A stretch of DNA of 64,000 nucleotides from a virus: IMG/VR virus record IMGVR_UViG_3300047497_000079, positions 1 through 64,000 of that record. One strand, written 5' to 3'. Of this stretch, positions 41,953 through 50,054 are shown one piece after another. Positions within the stretch are counted from its first letter, which is position 1. Every line of letters begins with the position of its first letter. The notes under the pieces were generated by a model. It saw only the letters and a program-made list of their open reading frames with translations. It searched no databases and was not told the origin of the DNA. The translations under genes and the position numbers were made by a program.

Positions 41953-42197
41953 GTTACAGGAGGCTTCGGCGTCCTTTTTGCTTTTGGCGGGTTGGCAACC
42001 ACGCTCGTCGAAATATCCCCACAATCTTTGATCACCTTGCACGCTGGACAGTCGTGCTGGCTTTTATGTTTCAAGAGCTGAAGGGCCTTTTTCACGTCTT
42101 GCTTGTTCAGCATCACGATGGCCTTGGCTTCCTTCCATTCCTTCGTGGAGCAGCTCGATTCTCGAAGGGCGTCCCACAACTCATCTAAATCGGTCAT
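41949..42197 (-). CDS. Hypothetical protein with CxxC (82 aa)
   Basis: Helical N-terminal part, then DCPACKVIKDCG, a possible zinc site, and a Lys/Pro tail. Convergent with the preceding gene, the stops overlap. Start ATG 42197; SD is distant. Unrecognised. Confidence 0.6.
   Translation of the reverse strand: MTDLDELWDALRESSCSTKEWKEAKAIVMLNKQDVKKALQLLKHKSQHDCPACKVIKDCGDISTSVVANPPKAKRTPKPPVT
41956..41977 (+). terminator. Intrinsic terminator
   Basis: AGGA-GGC-TTCG-GCG-TCCT imperfect stem followed by T5, closing the head-targeted gene cluster (inside the minus-strand gene). Confidence 0.55.
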
Positions 42198-42291
42198 TTC
42201 GTTGTAAAATTCCTGATTGGTTATTTTTGGCTTGCTCGGCGATAAGTGGTCATTTACTATCCTTTTGTCACCCTAACATAGGAGTAAAACG

Positions 42292-42414
42292 ATGAGCAGA
42301 GTAGTTTCTGTACTTTTCGTTCTTGGACTTCTCACGGCCGGTGCTACAACGGCGGGAGCACAGTCAACGGGCAAAAAGTGTTGCTGGGCATGGGACTCGC
42401 GTTGTTGTCCATAA
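42292..42414 (+). CDS. Secreted Cys-rich micropeptide (40 aa)
   Basis: MSRVVSVLFVLGLLTAGATT is a signal peptide with likely cleavage after AGA; the mature piece is about 16 residues with four Cys (KKCCWAWDSRCCP). SD GGAG 8 bases upstream. The stop overlaps the next ATG (TAATG). A periplasmic disulfide-bonded peptide is predicted; role unknown. Confidence 0.6.
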   Translation: MSRVVSVLFVLGLLTAGATTAGAQSTGKKCCWAWDSRCCP

Positions 42415-42554
42415 TGCCGGATATAACGGACAACCCCTGGTTCTCACTGGTTACTCAATACACCCCTTTCTTTGTGGGGGAGATGTGTGTATTGATCGCC
42501 GTTGTAGTCGGCTATATTGCTATGATGGTGTGGATCGGGTTGGACAAATCCTGA
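42414..42554 (+). CDS. Single-helix membrane microprotein (46 aa)
   Basis: One strong helix at about residues 20-41 (GEMCVLIAVVVGYIAMMVWI). Coupled to the secreted micropeptide by TAATG. Unrecognised. Confidence 0.6.
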   Translation: MPDITDNPWFSLVTQYTPFFVGEMCVLIAVVVGYIAMMVWIGLDKS

Positions 42555-42555
42555 T

Positions 42556-42801
42556 ATGACGGATGAAGAAGACTATAAGCTTACTCAAAAGATAGTCGGG
42601 CAAGTCAAACAACTTTTGACGGGTGCGCCTCGTGGAATACAAGGTGTGGTGCTTGCTGAGTTGTTAGCAATCTGGCTCGCGGGACATTTCGGTGATGAAA
42701 CGCTTCGCGATGAACTCATAAAAATGCATGTCGCTCAAGTTCGGGAATTCATACCCATTATTGAACCTGAGATACTTGCCTCAATTAGCCAGATTGCATA
42801 A
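42556..42801 (+). CDS. Hypothetical helical protein (81 aa)
   Basis: One base after the previous stop. Acidic N-terminus and C-terminus with a hydrophobic amphipathic centre (VVLAELLAIWLAGHFGDETL). Resembles small helical phage proteins; unrecognised. Confidence 0.6.
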   Translation: MTDEEDYKLTQKIVGQVKQLLTGAPRGIQGVVLAELLAIWLAGHFGDETLRDELIKMHVAQVREFIPIIEPEILASISQIA

Positions 42802-42805
42802 AAAA

Positions 42806-42887
42806 GCGGACGTGGCGGAACTGGTAGACGCAAGGGACTTAAAATCCCTCGATCTCGGTCGTGCGGGTTCGAATCCCGCCGCCCGCA
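42806..42887 (+). tRNA. tRNA-Leu (TAA)
   Basis: Class II cloverleaf: GCGGACG/CGCCCGC acceptor with one A-C mismatch, anticodon arm AGGGA-CTTAAAA-TCCCT (UAA), long variable arm, T arm GCGGG-TTCGAAT-CCCGC. CCA is not encoded. Reads UUA codons. Confidence 0.9.
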
Positions 42888-42904
42888 CATACTAATACTG
42901 ATCC

Positions 42905-44551
42905 CTACTTTCCAAAATATGTTGACAGCTCGTCGAAATGGACGGGAGCGTAATTGGTCATTTCCATCGACACGCATGCATAACGTGGATCTTTCAGCGT
43001 CTTGTAGTGCAGGTGGCCATGCACACAGCGGGTGTATCTTCCATCCTCAAACTCTTCGGTGTGTACGGGCATATGAGCCGCGACTATCCCTTCTTCCTTA
43101 AAGTGCCGCCAGTACATCACCTTTTCGAAGTAGTCCATTAGGGACGTTCCCTTCAGGCTATCGTGATTACCGATACAGAGACGTTTCTTTCCCTTTAAGC
43201 GGCGCGCAATGTTCTTGGTAAAATTCTGCCAGTCCATTGTCACGTCCCCGAGGAAGTAGACGTGGTCCACGTCGTTCACACGCGCGTTGTGTTGGGAGAT
43301 CATGAACTCATCCATCTCCTCGACGGTTTTGAACCCTGGCCGTAAAAGGCTGCCGTCGTCCCGATAGAACGGTGACGTTATCATTTTGGCGTGCCCGAAG
43401 TGATGATCGGCCGCGAAGAAGATGTTCACGGTATAACAGGTTCCGATCAATGACCGCATCGCATCGACGCTGGTCTGCGAACCCGTCCGTCCGCGCATAA
43501 AATTGAGGACCTCTTGCATTGGGTTCTGAGAATCCAGAGCTGCGAAGGCGATGGTTCGGATGTCGCGGGGGACATCCTTAAGCACCTCTACGGCGAATGT
43601 TTTCCTGTCCACATGGCGGGCTTTTTCGAGAAGAGAGGCGATCTGAAGGGCTATGTTTCTCATCTGCTCCTCAACGGCGTTCCGATATGTCACGATGTGC
43701 TCCTGGTCCTCCTCACTGAGCAACGGCAACACGTCGTCGATCTCACCCATCAAGATCAAGGCAAGCACGTTCTTTTCGTAGACCGTAGAGTCTTTTGCCC
43801 TGTGTTTGAGGATGTACTCTTCGCCCTTACATTTCATAAGCTGACGTAGGGGTTCATGTTCAAAATCCGGATCGAACATGAGCACATACCCTTCTTGCCC
43901 CTTCAGCTCACGAACGTGGGAAAGAAAGGCCGCGCATTCACCCCACTGGGTCTCCATGGCTGATACCCGATCAACACCAATGTGCCTCGCGAATAAATCC
44001 AGTCCTTTATAGGAAAGATAGCCACCCGTATTGATGAAACGAGCCCCTATGAGGGTCAACTTAGGCTCTTCGTACCTAATGACAATTCTGTTGGAAGGGG
44101 CCGTAAACTCAAAGATTGGAGTCACGCCTGTCTCAATGATATCCGTACACGCCTTAATAAAACCTGGTGTCGCACACAGTTCCTCGGCCATTAGAGAGGT
44201 GTCGGTAATCCCAGCCCGCGTCATGAGTCTGCATTTGCCCATAACCATTGCGGCATGAACCATCGACCCGTCCAGCTTATCCATAATCACATGGGGCTTA
44301 GACAGGTCGATCATACCAGGCTGAGTTTCTGCCCTCTCTCCGATGTTGAAGAACTTGTGAAAGGGCCGGCCGATGATCTTTCCATTACCGTCAAACTTGA
44401 TTCCCCGGAATTCACGGCGAATAGGATCGTCGAAACTATCGCTCAGGCCGATCTGATAATCGACGGAGATATAGCCCGGTGCCCTGTGTATACGAAACTC
44501 CGTGCGGCCTTCTATGGCAGGAAGAACATCATTTAAGGATTCAATAAGCAT
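42905..44551 (-). CDS. RNA ligase 1 fused to a metallophosphoesterase (548 aa)
   Basis: N-terminal two thirds is a T4 Rnl1-type RNA ligase: FRGIKF (48-53), RPFHKFFNIGE (62-72), motif I with nucleophile Lys92 (MDKLDGS), FEFTAPSNRIVI (147-158, T4 FEFVAPTNRIVL), EGYVLMF (220-226) and motif V MKCKGEEYILKHR (239-251). From about residue 375 a calcineurin-like phosphoesterase follows: FAADHHFGH (D382, H384), GDV (435-437), GNHD (461-464), AAHMPVH (491-497) and HGHLH (511-515). The pair would heal and seal broken tRNA, the phosphoesterase perhaps replacing the PseT phosphatase. I know of no common fusion of these two. AGGAAGTA precedes the ATG. Confidence 0.87.
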   Translation of the reverse strand: MLIESLNDVLPAIEGRTEFRIHRAPGYISVDYQIGLSDSFDDPIRREFRGIKFDGNGKIIGRPFHKFFNIGERAETQPGMIDLSKPHVIMDKLDGSMVHAAMVMGKCRLMTRAGITDTSLMAEELCATPGFIKACTDIIETGVTPIFEFTAPSNRIVIRYEEPKLTLIGARFINTGGYLSYKGLDLFARHIGVDRVSAMETQWGECAAFLSHVRELKGQEGYVLMFDPDFEHEPLRQLMKCKGEEYILKHRAKDSTVYEKNVLALILMGEIDDVLPLLSEEDQEHIVTYRNAVEEQMRNIALQIASLLEKARHVDRKTFAVEVLKDVPRDIRTIAFAALDSQNPMQEVLNFMRGRTGSQTSVDAMRSLIGTCYTVNIFFAADHHFGHAKMITSPFYRDDGSLLRPGFKTVEEMDEFMISQHNARVNDVDHVYFLGDVTMDWQNFTKNIARRLKGKKRLCIGNHDSLKGTSLMDYFEKVMYWRHFKEEGIVAAHMPVHTEEFEDGRYTRCVHGHLHYKTLKDPRYACVSMEMTNYAPVHFDELSTYFGK

Positions 44552-44557
44552 TACTTC

Positions 44558-44950
44558 CTACTTCGTATCGAACGGAGGTGTGGATTTTATTATCTCTTTG
44601 ACGCTTTGCCTCATTTTGCGGTCACGCAGGGCTTCTTTATTCTGATACCGGGCCGTTGCGATCCTCGTCAACATAGCCTCTCGCAAATAGGGGTCTTTTA
44701 TAGTCTGTGCCCACAGCGTATGTTGATCGAGTTTTTTCTCCTTGGCCTCAATGTCCTTAATTGTGTCAGTAGAATCGGCGGCGTGTTCTCCCCACCACCG
44801 TGGATCCATTTCCTCTCTCAATACGTCGAGGATTTCAGTTGTCGAGTATTTGGAGAGGGGCGAATCATTATTCATCGGAGGAACCCGTAAGAAGTAGAGT
44901 GCCAGGAGTAATATTATTACTCCTAGCGCCCATACGTAGAGAATGGTCAT
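44558..44950 (-). CDS. Membrane-anchored hypothetical protein (130 aa)
   Basis: Start at 44950 chosen from the ATGA overlap with the preceding gene and because a helix follows at once (MTILYVWALGVIILLLALYF, residues 1-20). The remainder is charged and helical. Single-pass protein with cytoplasmic or periplasmic domain; unrecognised. The longer frame upstream is a shadow. Confidence 0.6.
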   Translation of the reverse strand: MTILYVWALGVIILLLALYFLRVPPMNNDSPLSKYSTTEILDVLREEMDPRWWGEHAADSTDTIKDIEAKEKKLDQHTLWAQTIKDPYLREAMLTRIATARYQNKEALRDRKMRQSVKEIIKSTPPFDTK

Positions 44951-45189
44951 TGTAATGGAGAAGCCGCCGATGCAGCTTCGTTTTGAAGCTCCTCCATGTA
45001 AATGTGTGCAACGTCTCCCATAAATTTGAAGAACTCTGGTATGGATGGTGTTTTGGACACGGCGAGATAGATCGAAAGCGTACACACCGCAAGTGCCGTT
45101 AATTGAACGTCGGGCTTTTCTTGCTCAATAAGCTTCAGAATATTCTGACAAAGATCTCTCGCCGCATAAGTTTCGTCGTCGTAGACCAT
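44947..45189 (-). CDS. Hypothetical helical protein (80 aa)
   Basis: Similar in pattern to the next gene upstream (45191): both have an N-terminal acidic helix, a hydrophobic amphipathic centre with ALAVCTLSIYLAVSK/TALTSFIAASANTYLIAAK and an acidic end, suggesting paralogues. Unrecognised. Confidence 0.6.
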   Translation of the reverse strand: MVYDDETYAARDLCQNILKLIEQEKPDVQLTALAVCTLSIYLAVSKTPSIPEFFKFMGDVAHIYMEELQNEAASAASPLQ

Positions 45190-45190
45190 A

Positions 45191-45484
45191 TTAATGCTTT
45201 GTCTGTCCTGTTTCTACCAACCCTGCAAAGAAGTCATTCGCGGCTTCCGCCGCCTCATCCGGTGTCATTGAAAAAACGTCATATGCTCTGGCACAGAAGT
45301 CGAGATAATGTTCCCTCGAAGGCACCTTTGCGGCTATCAGATAAGTATTAGCCGAAGCTGCTATGAATGACGTAAGGGCCGTGACAGGTTTAATGTCAGC
45401 ACCTATCGCCATTCCAATCATGGTCTGGACGAAGTTTCTTACGCTGACGGCTTCTTCTTGTGCTTGTTCATGAGTCAATGGCAT
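45191..45484 (-). CDS. Hypothetical helical protein (97 aa), paralogue of neighbour
   Basis: ATG at 45484 has GGAG at good spacing; an ATG 12 bases upstream lacks one. Shares with the 44947 product the order helix, Ala/Ser-rich hydrophobic stretch followed by K-x-P-S, aromatic FxxF segment. One base from the following gene. Confidence 0.6.
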   Translation of the reverse strand: MPLTHEQAQEEAVSVRNFVQTMIGMAIGADIKPVTALTSFIAASANTYLIAAKVPSREHYLDFCARAYDVFSMTPDEAAEAANDFFAGLVETGQTKH

Positions 45485-45562
45485 TTTACTCTCCATAGTG
45501 TTGACTGTTCCGTGAATATGTGAGGAAGAGAATTTTCTTAAAGGGCTAATGCACTGTTAACC

Positions 45563-45652
45563 TTACCTGTTCTGTCCTCTGAAAATGATCCACAAGGCAA
45601 AGATCACAAAGGCCGCCCAGGCCATCTCGTGCAAGCCATCACCAATGGTCAT
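45563..45652 (-). CDS. Single-helix membrane micropeptide (29 aa)
   Basis: MTIGDGLHEMAWAAFVIFAL then WIIFRGQNR: one hydrophobic helix with basic end. Coupled to the gene before it by an ATGA overlap, which supports translation. Unrecognised. Confidence 0.5.
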   Translation of the reverse strand: MTIGDGLHEMAWAAFVIFALWIIFRGQNR

Positions 45653-45894
45653 GACGATTTTTCTCCATGTGCAGGTAGTAGCTTCTTAAGCTCAGAGATA
45701 AACTCTTTGCGGGCTTCGTCAGCTCGCTGCCAGGCTTTCTTCGCAGAAACGTCTGATCTATAGTCCAGAAGACCCAATTCGCTATCTGCTATCCACGCCC
45801 GCCCGAGCAGGTTTTCGAAATTAGTGAACGCCTTTCCAAGAGGAGTGGCACAAAACTCGCGCCATTCCTTTACCTCTTTCTCGATATCAAGCAC
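45649..45894 (-). CDS. Hypothetical protein (81 aa)
   Basis: GTG start at 45894 inside the end of the methyltransferase gene, with AAAGGAG about 12 bases upstream. A longer frame reaching 46113 overlaps the methyltransferase and shows no protein-like sequence there. Helical, ends ELKKLLPAHGEKSS. Unrecognised. Confidence 0.55.
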   Translation of the reverse strand: MLDIEKEVKEWREFCATPLGKAFTNFENLLGRAWIADSELGLLDYRSDVSAKKAWQRADEARKEFISELKKLLPAHGEKSS

Positions 45895-46498
45895 TGAACA
45901 ACTGTTCTCCTTTATCCTTGGCTTCAAACCCCCACGCGGACCATCCTGGATGCACACCTCGTGCAAACAGCTCCAGATAAGGCCCTGGGGAGCACGCCTG
46001 AATGATCGTGTACTGCTCGTCGGGCTTGCGTGAATGTTCTCTCTTTCGTGAAGACAGGAAGTTGACTTGTCTCCGGCCGGCGGCGAGTGTTCGAGCGTTC
46101 TTTCCACGGACACCGAAGAGCAGCAGCTCCGTTACGTTCCGGAAATAGAAGCCCACACCGCGGCCGTCCGAACCACCGTCCTTTCTAATCTTGTGCCATA
46201 CGAGGTTTGTCTTGTACGTGAACCCCCATGCCTTCATCACCGCTAAGCCCTCGGGAAGCATGGCGTTGGGGCACCACAGATATAGATGTGCCGCAGGAGC
46301 AGCCACCTCCACCACAGGAAGCTTGCAGATCTCGGAAAGGGTCATCGTCGTGTAGCGTGACAGCCGCCGATGTTCGGGTGATACCTTTCCTGAGCTGTTC
46401 TGGAAGCGCCATGGCGGATCGGCGAGGATAGTGGCATAGGGAGTCGAACCCCGTGCCACGTACCAGTCAGTTAATGGTAGGAGAGGCGGGCTGATCAT
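45887..46498 (-). CDS. MT-A70 family adenine methyltransferase (203 aa)
   Basis: ILADPPWRFQNSSGK (DPPW at about residues 27-30) is the MT-A70 catalytic motif; YLWCPNAMLPEGLAVMKAWG, YKTNLVWHK, and FYFRNVTELLLFGVRG follow in family order, with the closing ARGVHPGWSAWG segment. Length is typical of the single-domain type. Would methylate N6 of adenine in DNA (or RNA), possibly protecting phage DNA from restriction or mimicking the host mark. Start at 46498 is chosen; a TTG five codons upstream is possible. Confidence 0.85.
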   Translation of the reverse strand: MISPPLLPLTDWYVARGSTPYATILADPPWRFQNSSGKVSPEHRRLSRYTTMTLSEICKLPVVEVAAPAAHLYLWCPNAMLPEGLAVMKAWGFTYKTNLVWHKIRKDGGSDGRGVGFYFRNVTELLLFGVRGKNARTLAAGRRQVNFLSSRKREHSRKPDEQYTIIQACSPGPYLELFARGVHPGWSAWGFEAKDKGEQLFSA

Positions 46499-46685
46499 TA
46501 AATCCGTCTTCAACTTCCATTCGCGCGATCAAACTCTTCAAATAGTCCGTCGTGCGATGCATCTCAGCGGCCGCCCGCGAAGCCGCGAGACCATATCCCA
46601 AGCCAAATCCTCCACAAACGGCGGCTGTGACCACGAATGATCCAACCCACCAGATCTGATTAATCACCATCGCATGCCATTGCAT
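46467..46685 (-). CDS. Single-pass membrane protein (72 aa)
   Basis: Hydrophobic segment about residues 8-32 (INQIWWVGSFVVTAAVCGGF) then a helical polar tail. GAGGAG 7 bases before the ATG. Overlaps genes on both sides. Unrecognised. Confidence 0.58.
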   Translation of the reverse strand: MQWHAMVINQIWWVGSFVVTAAVCGGFGLGYGLAASRAAAEMHRTTDYLKSLIARMEVEDGFNDQPASPTIN

Positions 46686-46920
46686 CTGCCATCTCCTCTG
46701 CTGTTGGGGGGGTCATAGAACTCTTGATCAGGGCTTGAGTGTATTTGTAACTCACGGATTCCTGCGAGATGAAAACCAACAGTGCCTTTCTCAAAGCACC
46801 GATTTGATCTTTGCGCACTCGCGGCGAAAGCTCTTCCCACATAGGCCCGTGTCCCTTAGTGATATATTTCCAGTGAGCACGAGCTGATGCCTCAAACGGA
46901 TCTTCCTCTTCATGTGTCAT
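46660..46920 (-). CDS. Hypothetical helical protein (86 aa)
   Basis: Starts with ATGA overlap to the ATPase gene. Acidic N-terminus, basic middle (RVRKDQIGALRKALLVF). Unrecognised; may assist the ATPase. Confidence 0.6.
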   Translation of the reverse strand: MTHEEEDPFEASARAHWKYITKGHGPMWEELSPRVRKDQIGALRKALLVFISQESVSYKYTQALIKSSMTPPTAEEMADAMACDGD

Positions 46921-47948
46921 GATGCGCGCTTTCTCTTCGTAAACCCTACGACACGGCTTTGATCGGGTAGATCATCGGACGTTATAGTCTCGTTGATCCG
47001 GTCATCCAATGACTCTACGACCTCGTCAAAGTTACGGTCGAAGACTGTCATGGCAATGATCACTTCTTTCATGAAGGCGATTGAGAATCCCTTTGTCTTT
47101 GACACGTAATATTCGGTCTGCTCGGGTGTTGCTTCGGGCAGTTTACGCAAGAAGAATTCGCGCCGCACTTCTGTAGAAGGCATGCCGATATATTTGATCG
47201 TATCAAGCCGGGAGGGGCGAAAGATCCTTTTGTGGATTTGCTCGGGATGATTGGTCGTCGCCAGAAAGACGACGTTTCCTATCTGCGTCTCGCCATCGAG
47301 CATGGATGCATACTCGCCATCCCCATTCCGATTGATCAACGTTTCAAGTTCCTCCAGGATACAGATCATGGGACGATCCGGCTCATTCTGGCGGATCATT
47401 CTCATGGCGTCGATGGCATATGGAGGAAAATCGACGAACAAAACGATGCCGTTGTATTTCGTTATCAGCTCTTTGGTTAGCTTGTTGACGAGGGTTGTTT
47501 TGCCAGAGCCAGGGGGTCCCCAAAAAAGAAAACCACGCTTCCACACAAACCCTCTGTCACGATATTTTGCCTCGGAAGACCAGAACTTTTCGAACTCCGC
47601 GATCACACCTGAAAAGGATTCGTCGGGAAGATCGATGATGTCATCGGCCTGCACTTCATGTTTCTTGACGACCGGGCCAGTCCCGTCCATGTTGTCGCAA
47701 CGATAAACGCCCGCAGGCAGGGTCTTATAGGAATGATTGACAGACCAGAATATCCCATTACGCTCTCCCCATGCCTTTTCACCGGGTGATATAGACATGG
47801 AGATCTCTTCGCTTTCTCCATTATCTGTTAGAGACCCATACGGATCCTCTCTCTGAGACTTTTTCCGTTTGTTTGATATTGACGGTTGGGGAGTAGGTGC
47901 CTTCGTTCCGGCAATCTCAAAAAACTTCTTTGTGGATTCATCCGTCAT
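46917..47948 (-). CDS. AAA+ ATPase (343 aa)
   Basis: Walker A GPPGSGKTT (144-152), Walker B ICILEELE (about 195-202, with Glu where Asp is usual), sensor region VVFLATTNHPE and arginine finger region FRPSRLDTI place it in the classical AAA clade (BCS1/26S-like). N-terminal 60 residues are low complexity and N-domain 60-130 is of unknown type. No protease domain, so it probably remodels proteins or nucleoprotein. SD AAGGATATG. Same operon as the methyltransferase. Confidence 0.85.
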   Translation of the reverse strand: MTDESTKKFFEIAGTKAPTPQPSISNKRKKSQREDPYGSLTDNGESEEISMSISPGEKAWGERNGIFWSVNHSYKTLPAGVYRCDNMDGTGPVVKKHEVQADDIIDLPDESFSGVIAEFEKFWSSEAKYRDRGFVWKRGFLFWGPPGSGKTTLVNKLTKELITKYNGIVLFVDFPPYAIDAMRMIRQNEPDRPMICILEELETLINRNGDGEYASMLDGETQIGNVVFLATTNHPEQIHKRIFRPSRLDTIKYIGMPSTEVRREFFLRKLPEATPEQTEYYVSKTKGFSIAFMKEVIIAMTVFDRNFDEVVESLDDRINETITSDDLPDQSRVVGFTKRKRAS

Positions 47949-48033
47949 AACATATCCTTACTACTAAATTGGCTGATCGTCTGTAGGCTCGATAGAAGGC
48001 CGTACAGGCGTACTTCTTTTTTGTGGTACTACC

Positions 48034-48399
48034 CTAGCTCCCCTCACCGCTCTTGCCGTCTCCGGACGCGTCTGCTTGGCAGGAAGCGGATTTCATCTCC
48101 GGGGGAAGATAATCTTGTAGAATCACCCATCGTTGCTTTTCGGAGAACCCCTCGTCATACAAATTCGAGATGATTGACTCCATCTCGATCCCTTCTCTAA
48201 CGAGTTCTTTCTCAAACGGAGTGAGTTTATCGAAGAAATAAAACGCTCGACGAGCATTACTTTCGAGAGTCCTCCATGGAGTCTTCCATCCCCCGTGCTC
48301 GAATGATGCCGGAACCCATTCATCGGGACATAATCGTTTACCAAAGTCAGACGCCTTCCGACATCTTGGATTGAATTTCCATTTACCGAATACTGCCAT
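48034..48399 (-). CDS. Hypothetical protein (121 aa)
   Basis: MAVFGKWKFNPRCRKASDFG start, one Trp-rich loop (WKTPWRTL), helical middle (LTPFEKELVREGIEMES), disordered C-terminus. TAATG overlap with a micropeptide gene upstream. Unrecognised. Confidence 0.6.
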   Translation of the reverse strand: MAVFGKWKFNPRCRKASDFGKRLCPDEWVPASFEHGGWKTPWRTLESNARRAFYFFDKLTPFEKELVREGIEMESIISNLYDEGFSEKQRWVILQDYLPPEMKSASCQADASGDGKSGEGS

Positions 48400-48464
48400 T
48401 AATACGTCAGACCCGCTGCCAGAAGTCCGAGGATCATTAGGATTTCACACACATACGAGATCAT
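48399..48464 (-). CDS. Single-helix micropeptide (21 aa)
   Basis: MISYVCEILMILGLLAAGLT is one short hydrophobic helix. It is linked by ATGA to the gene before and by TAATG to the gene after, the best evidence that it is translated. Confidence 0.42.
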   Translation of the reverse strand: MISYVCEILMILGLLAAGLTY

Positions 48465-48976
48465 ACTCTTCTTTCCCTTTTGTGGACGGCTCTACTCTGA
48501 CGCCGGGCTATGTGATTACCTTTGATAACGAGATCAATGCCCGCGCCGCACAAGCGCGATAGAAGCTCGATGACGAGATATGAGAGTGCTATTAGGAAGA
48601 TCATCAGAGGCTGAGCAATCTGGGAGTCCGATCCCGTCACGGACGTAACCAGCGCAATCTGATAATTGTGAACCTCGGGTTGTTGAGCCGTCTTCAAGGT
48701 TTCCATGATTGTGATTAAGGCGCAGTAGGTATAGCACGCCAGTGTCGTCAAGAAGAGAAGGTGTGATTTGCCAAGTAAGGTCTGTACCAGCGGCACGACC
48801 AGGACGGCTATCGTGGCAATGGCATATGTCAACAACTCAATAGAGCTGGTCTTTAGAAAGAGAACATTGGAGATAATGACGATAAGCTGAGAGGACACGG
48901 CGAGAGCTATAAGCGCGGCACCGAGACTCCAGTAGGTGTATGGAGAGTGAGTGGGCAGGCGAGTATGGGACGGCAT
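48461..48976 (-). CDS. Four-helix membrane protein (171 aa)
   Basis: Hydrophobic segments at about residues 15-38, 46-66, 70-92 and 122-142, basic C-terminus (RRQSRAVHKRERRV). Unrecognised; similar in kind to the other small membrane proteins of this operon. Confidence 0.6.
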   Translation of the reverse strand: MPSHTRLPTHSPYTYWSLGAALIALAVSSQLIVIISNVLFLKTSSIELLTYAIATIAVLVVPLVQTLLGKSHLLFLTTLACYTYCALITIMETLKTAQQPEVHNYQIALVTSVTGSDSQIAQPLMIFLIALSYLVIELLSRLCGAGIDLVIKGNHIARRQSRAVHKRERRV

Positions 48977-49080
48977 GGGGAATATTCCAAATCAATGACT
49001 ACTCCTCATTTAATTTCCCCTAATCATTCTTCAATACTGATTCCGAGCAATGAATTGAATTATGAAATTATGATTAATGG

Positions 49081-49584
49081 CTATGGAAGTCCAACGAGAG
49101 TAGACAGATCAATAGTCGCCGGGATCTTGGGATCGAACCATACCGAGGCGGAATCCGAAGCCGGGATAGCTTTACCGATCATTGCAGGAATAGGCAGTAG
49201 GATATAAGGCCCGTCGTCGCTTTTGGCCTTTTTGCGCATCGTCTTCAGCCAGGGCTTTGCTGCCTCTTCCCACGGCTTTTTCCAATACTTCGTGTCAGGA
49301 AGGACCTCGACGGCCATTTCAATCGTTGCGCCGTCCACGCAAGCCACGGCGTCTTCCCAGCGGTAGATCTTCGGGTATCCAGGGATTCGGAAATAGAACT
49401 TATAATCGCCGAGTTCCACGTCCGAGAACAGATCATTGTGAACGGTTCGCAGGGGCATGAAATTAGTGGGAGACCCCGAAGTAAATTCAATATCCATGGG
49501 ATCAAGCACGAGCTTCATCAGCTCATTCAAGTTTTTGCGATATTTCACATATCGTTCGCATCGCCCCCGAAAGCAGATGTGCAT
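49081..49584 (-). CDS. Hypothetical protein, paralogue of next gene (167 aa)
   Basis: Ends VWFDPKIPATIDLSTLVGLP; the neighbour ends CWFDPKMPSKINLDSLRGL, and both share a LDP-x-(D/E)-I/E segment in the first third and an IGKAIPAS/AIRISSRE-like strand before the end. Predicted beta-rich. The pair is a tandem duplication that has diverged. Function unknown. Confidence 0.62.
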   Translation of the reverse strand: MHICFRGRCERYVKYRKNLNELMKLVLDPMDIEFTSGSPTNFMPLRTVHNDLFSDVELGDYKFYFRIPGYPKIYRWEDAVACVDGATIEMAVEVLPDTKYWKKPWEEAAKPWLKTMRKKAKSDDGPYILLPIPAMIGKAIPASDSASVWFDPKIPATIDLSTLVGLP

Positions 49585-49585
49585 G

Positions 49586-50041
49586 TCATAGTCCTCTTAA
49601 TGAATCGAGATTGATCTTGGATGGCATTTTTGGATCGAACCAGCATCGTGGCGGACCGGCCGTGAATTCGCGGCTGGATATCCGTATCGCCGCAGGAAAA
49701 GGAGCGGCGATGAATTCATTAATGTCCCATGTTTGAACGGGCACACTAGAAGCCGGGTCTATGTACTCGAACTGGATATCGTAATATCCCGTTAGTCCCG
49801 AAATGGGGAATGGGGAGTGGCCTTCCCATATTCCATCAAAGACCAATGCTGCGGGGCCTTTGAGGAAAAGTCTGCTAGGGCTCTTTGTGTCCCACACCTT
49901 TATGTGGAGCTTCGACTCTTCGAATGGATCAAGCGGAGAGAACAGGCGTAACATACGATGTACGTCGTGCCAGTAGGAATGTGGCATAGGCCATCCCGGA
50001 TAGGAAAATTGAGCCCACGCGTCATGGACGCTATTCGCCAT
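49586..50041 (-). CDS. Hypothetical protein, paralogue of previous gene (151 aa)
   Basis: ATG 50041 chosen for its AAGGAG at 8-base spacing; the longer frame to 50104 overlaps the next gene. Starts MANSVHDAWAQFSYPGWPMP. Homologous to the gene at 49081. Unrecognised. Confidence 0.6.
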   Translation of the reverse strand: MANSVHDAWAQFSYPGWPMPHSYWHDVHRMLRLFSPLDPFEESKLHIKVWDTKSPSRLFLKGPAALVFDGIWEGHSPFPISGLTGYYDIQFEYIDPASSVPVQTWDINEFIAAPFPAAIRISSREFTAGPPRCWFDPKMPSKINLDSLRGL

Positions 50042-50054
50042 GGTACAAACTCCT

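Noticed and set aside
47251-47706. 151-codon plus-strand frame opposite the AAA+ gene
   Set aside because: Antisense to conserved Walker motifs; no initiation signal.
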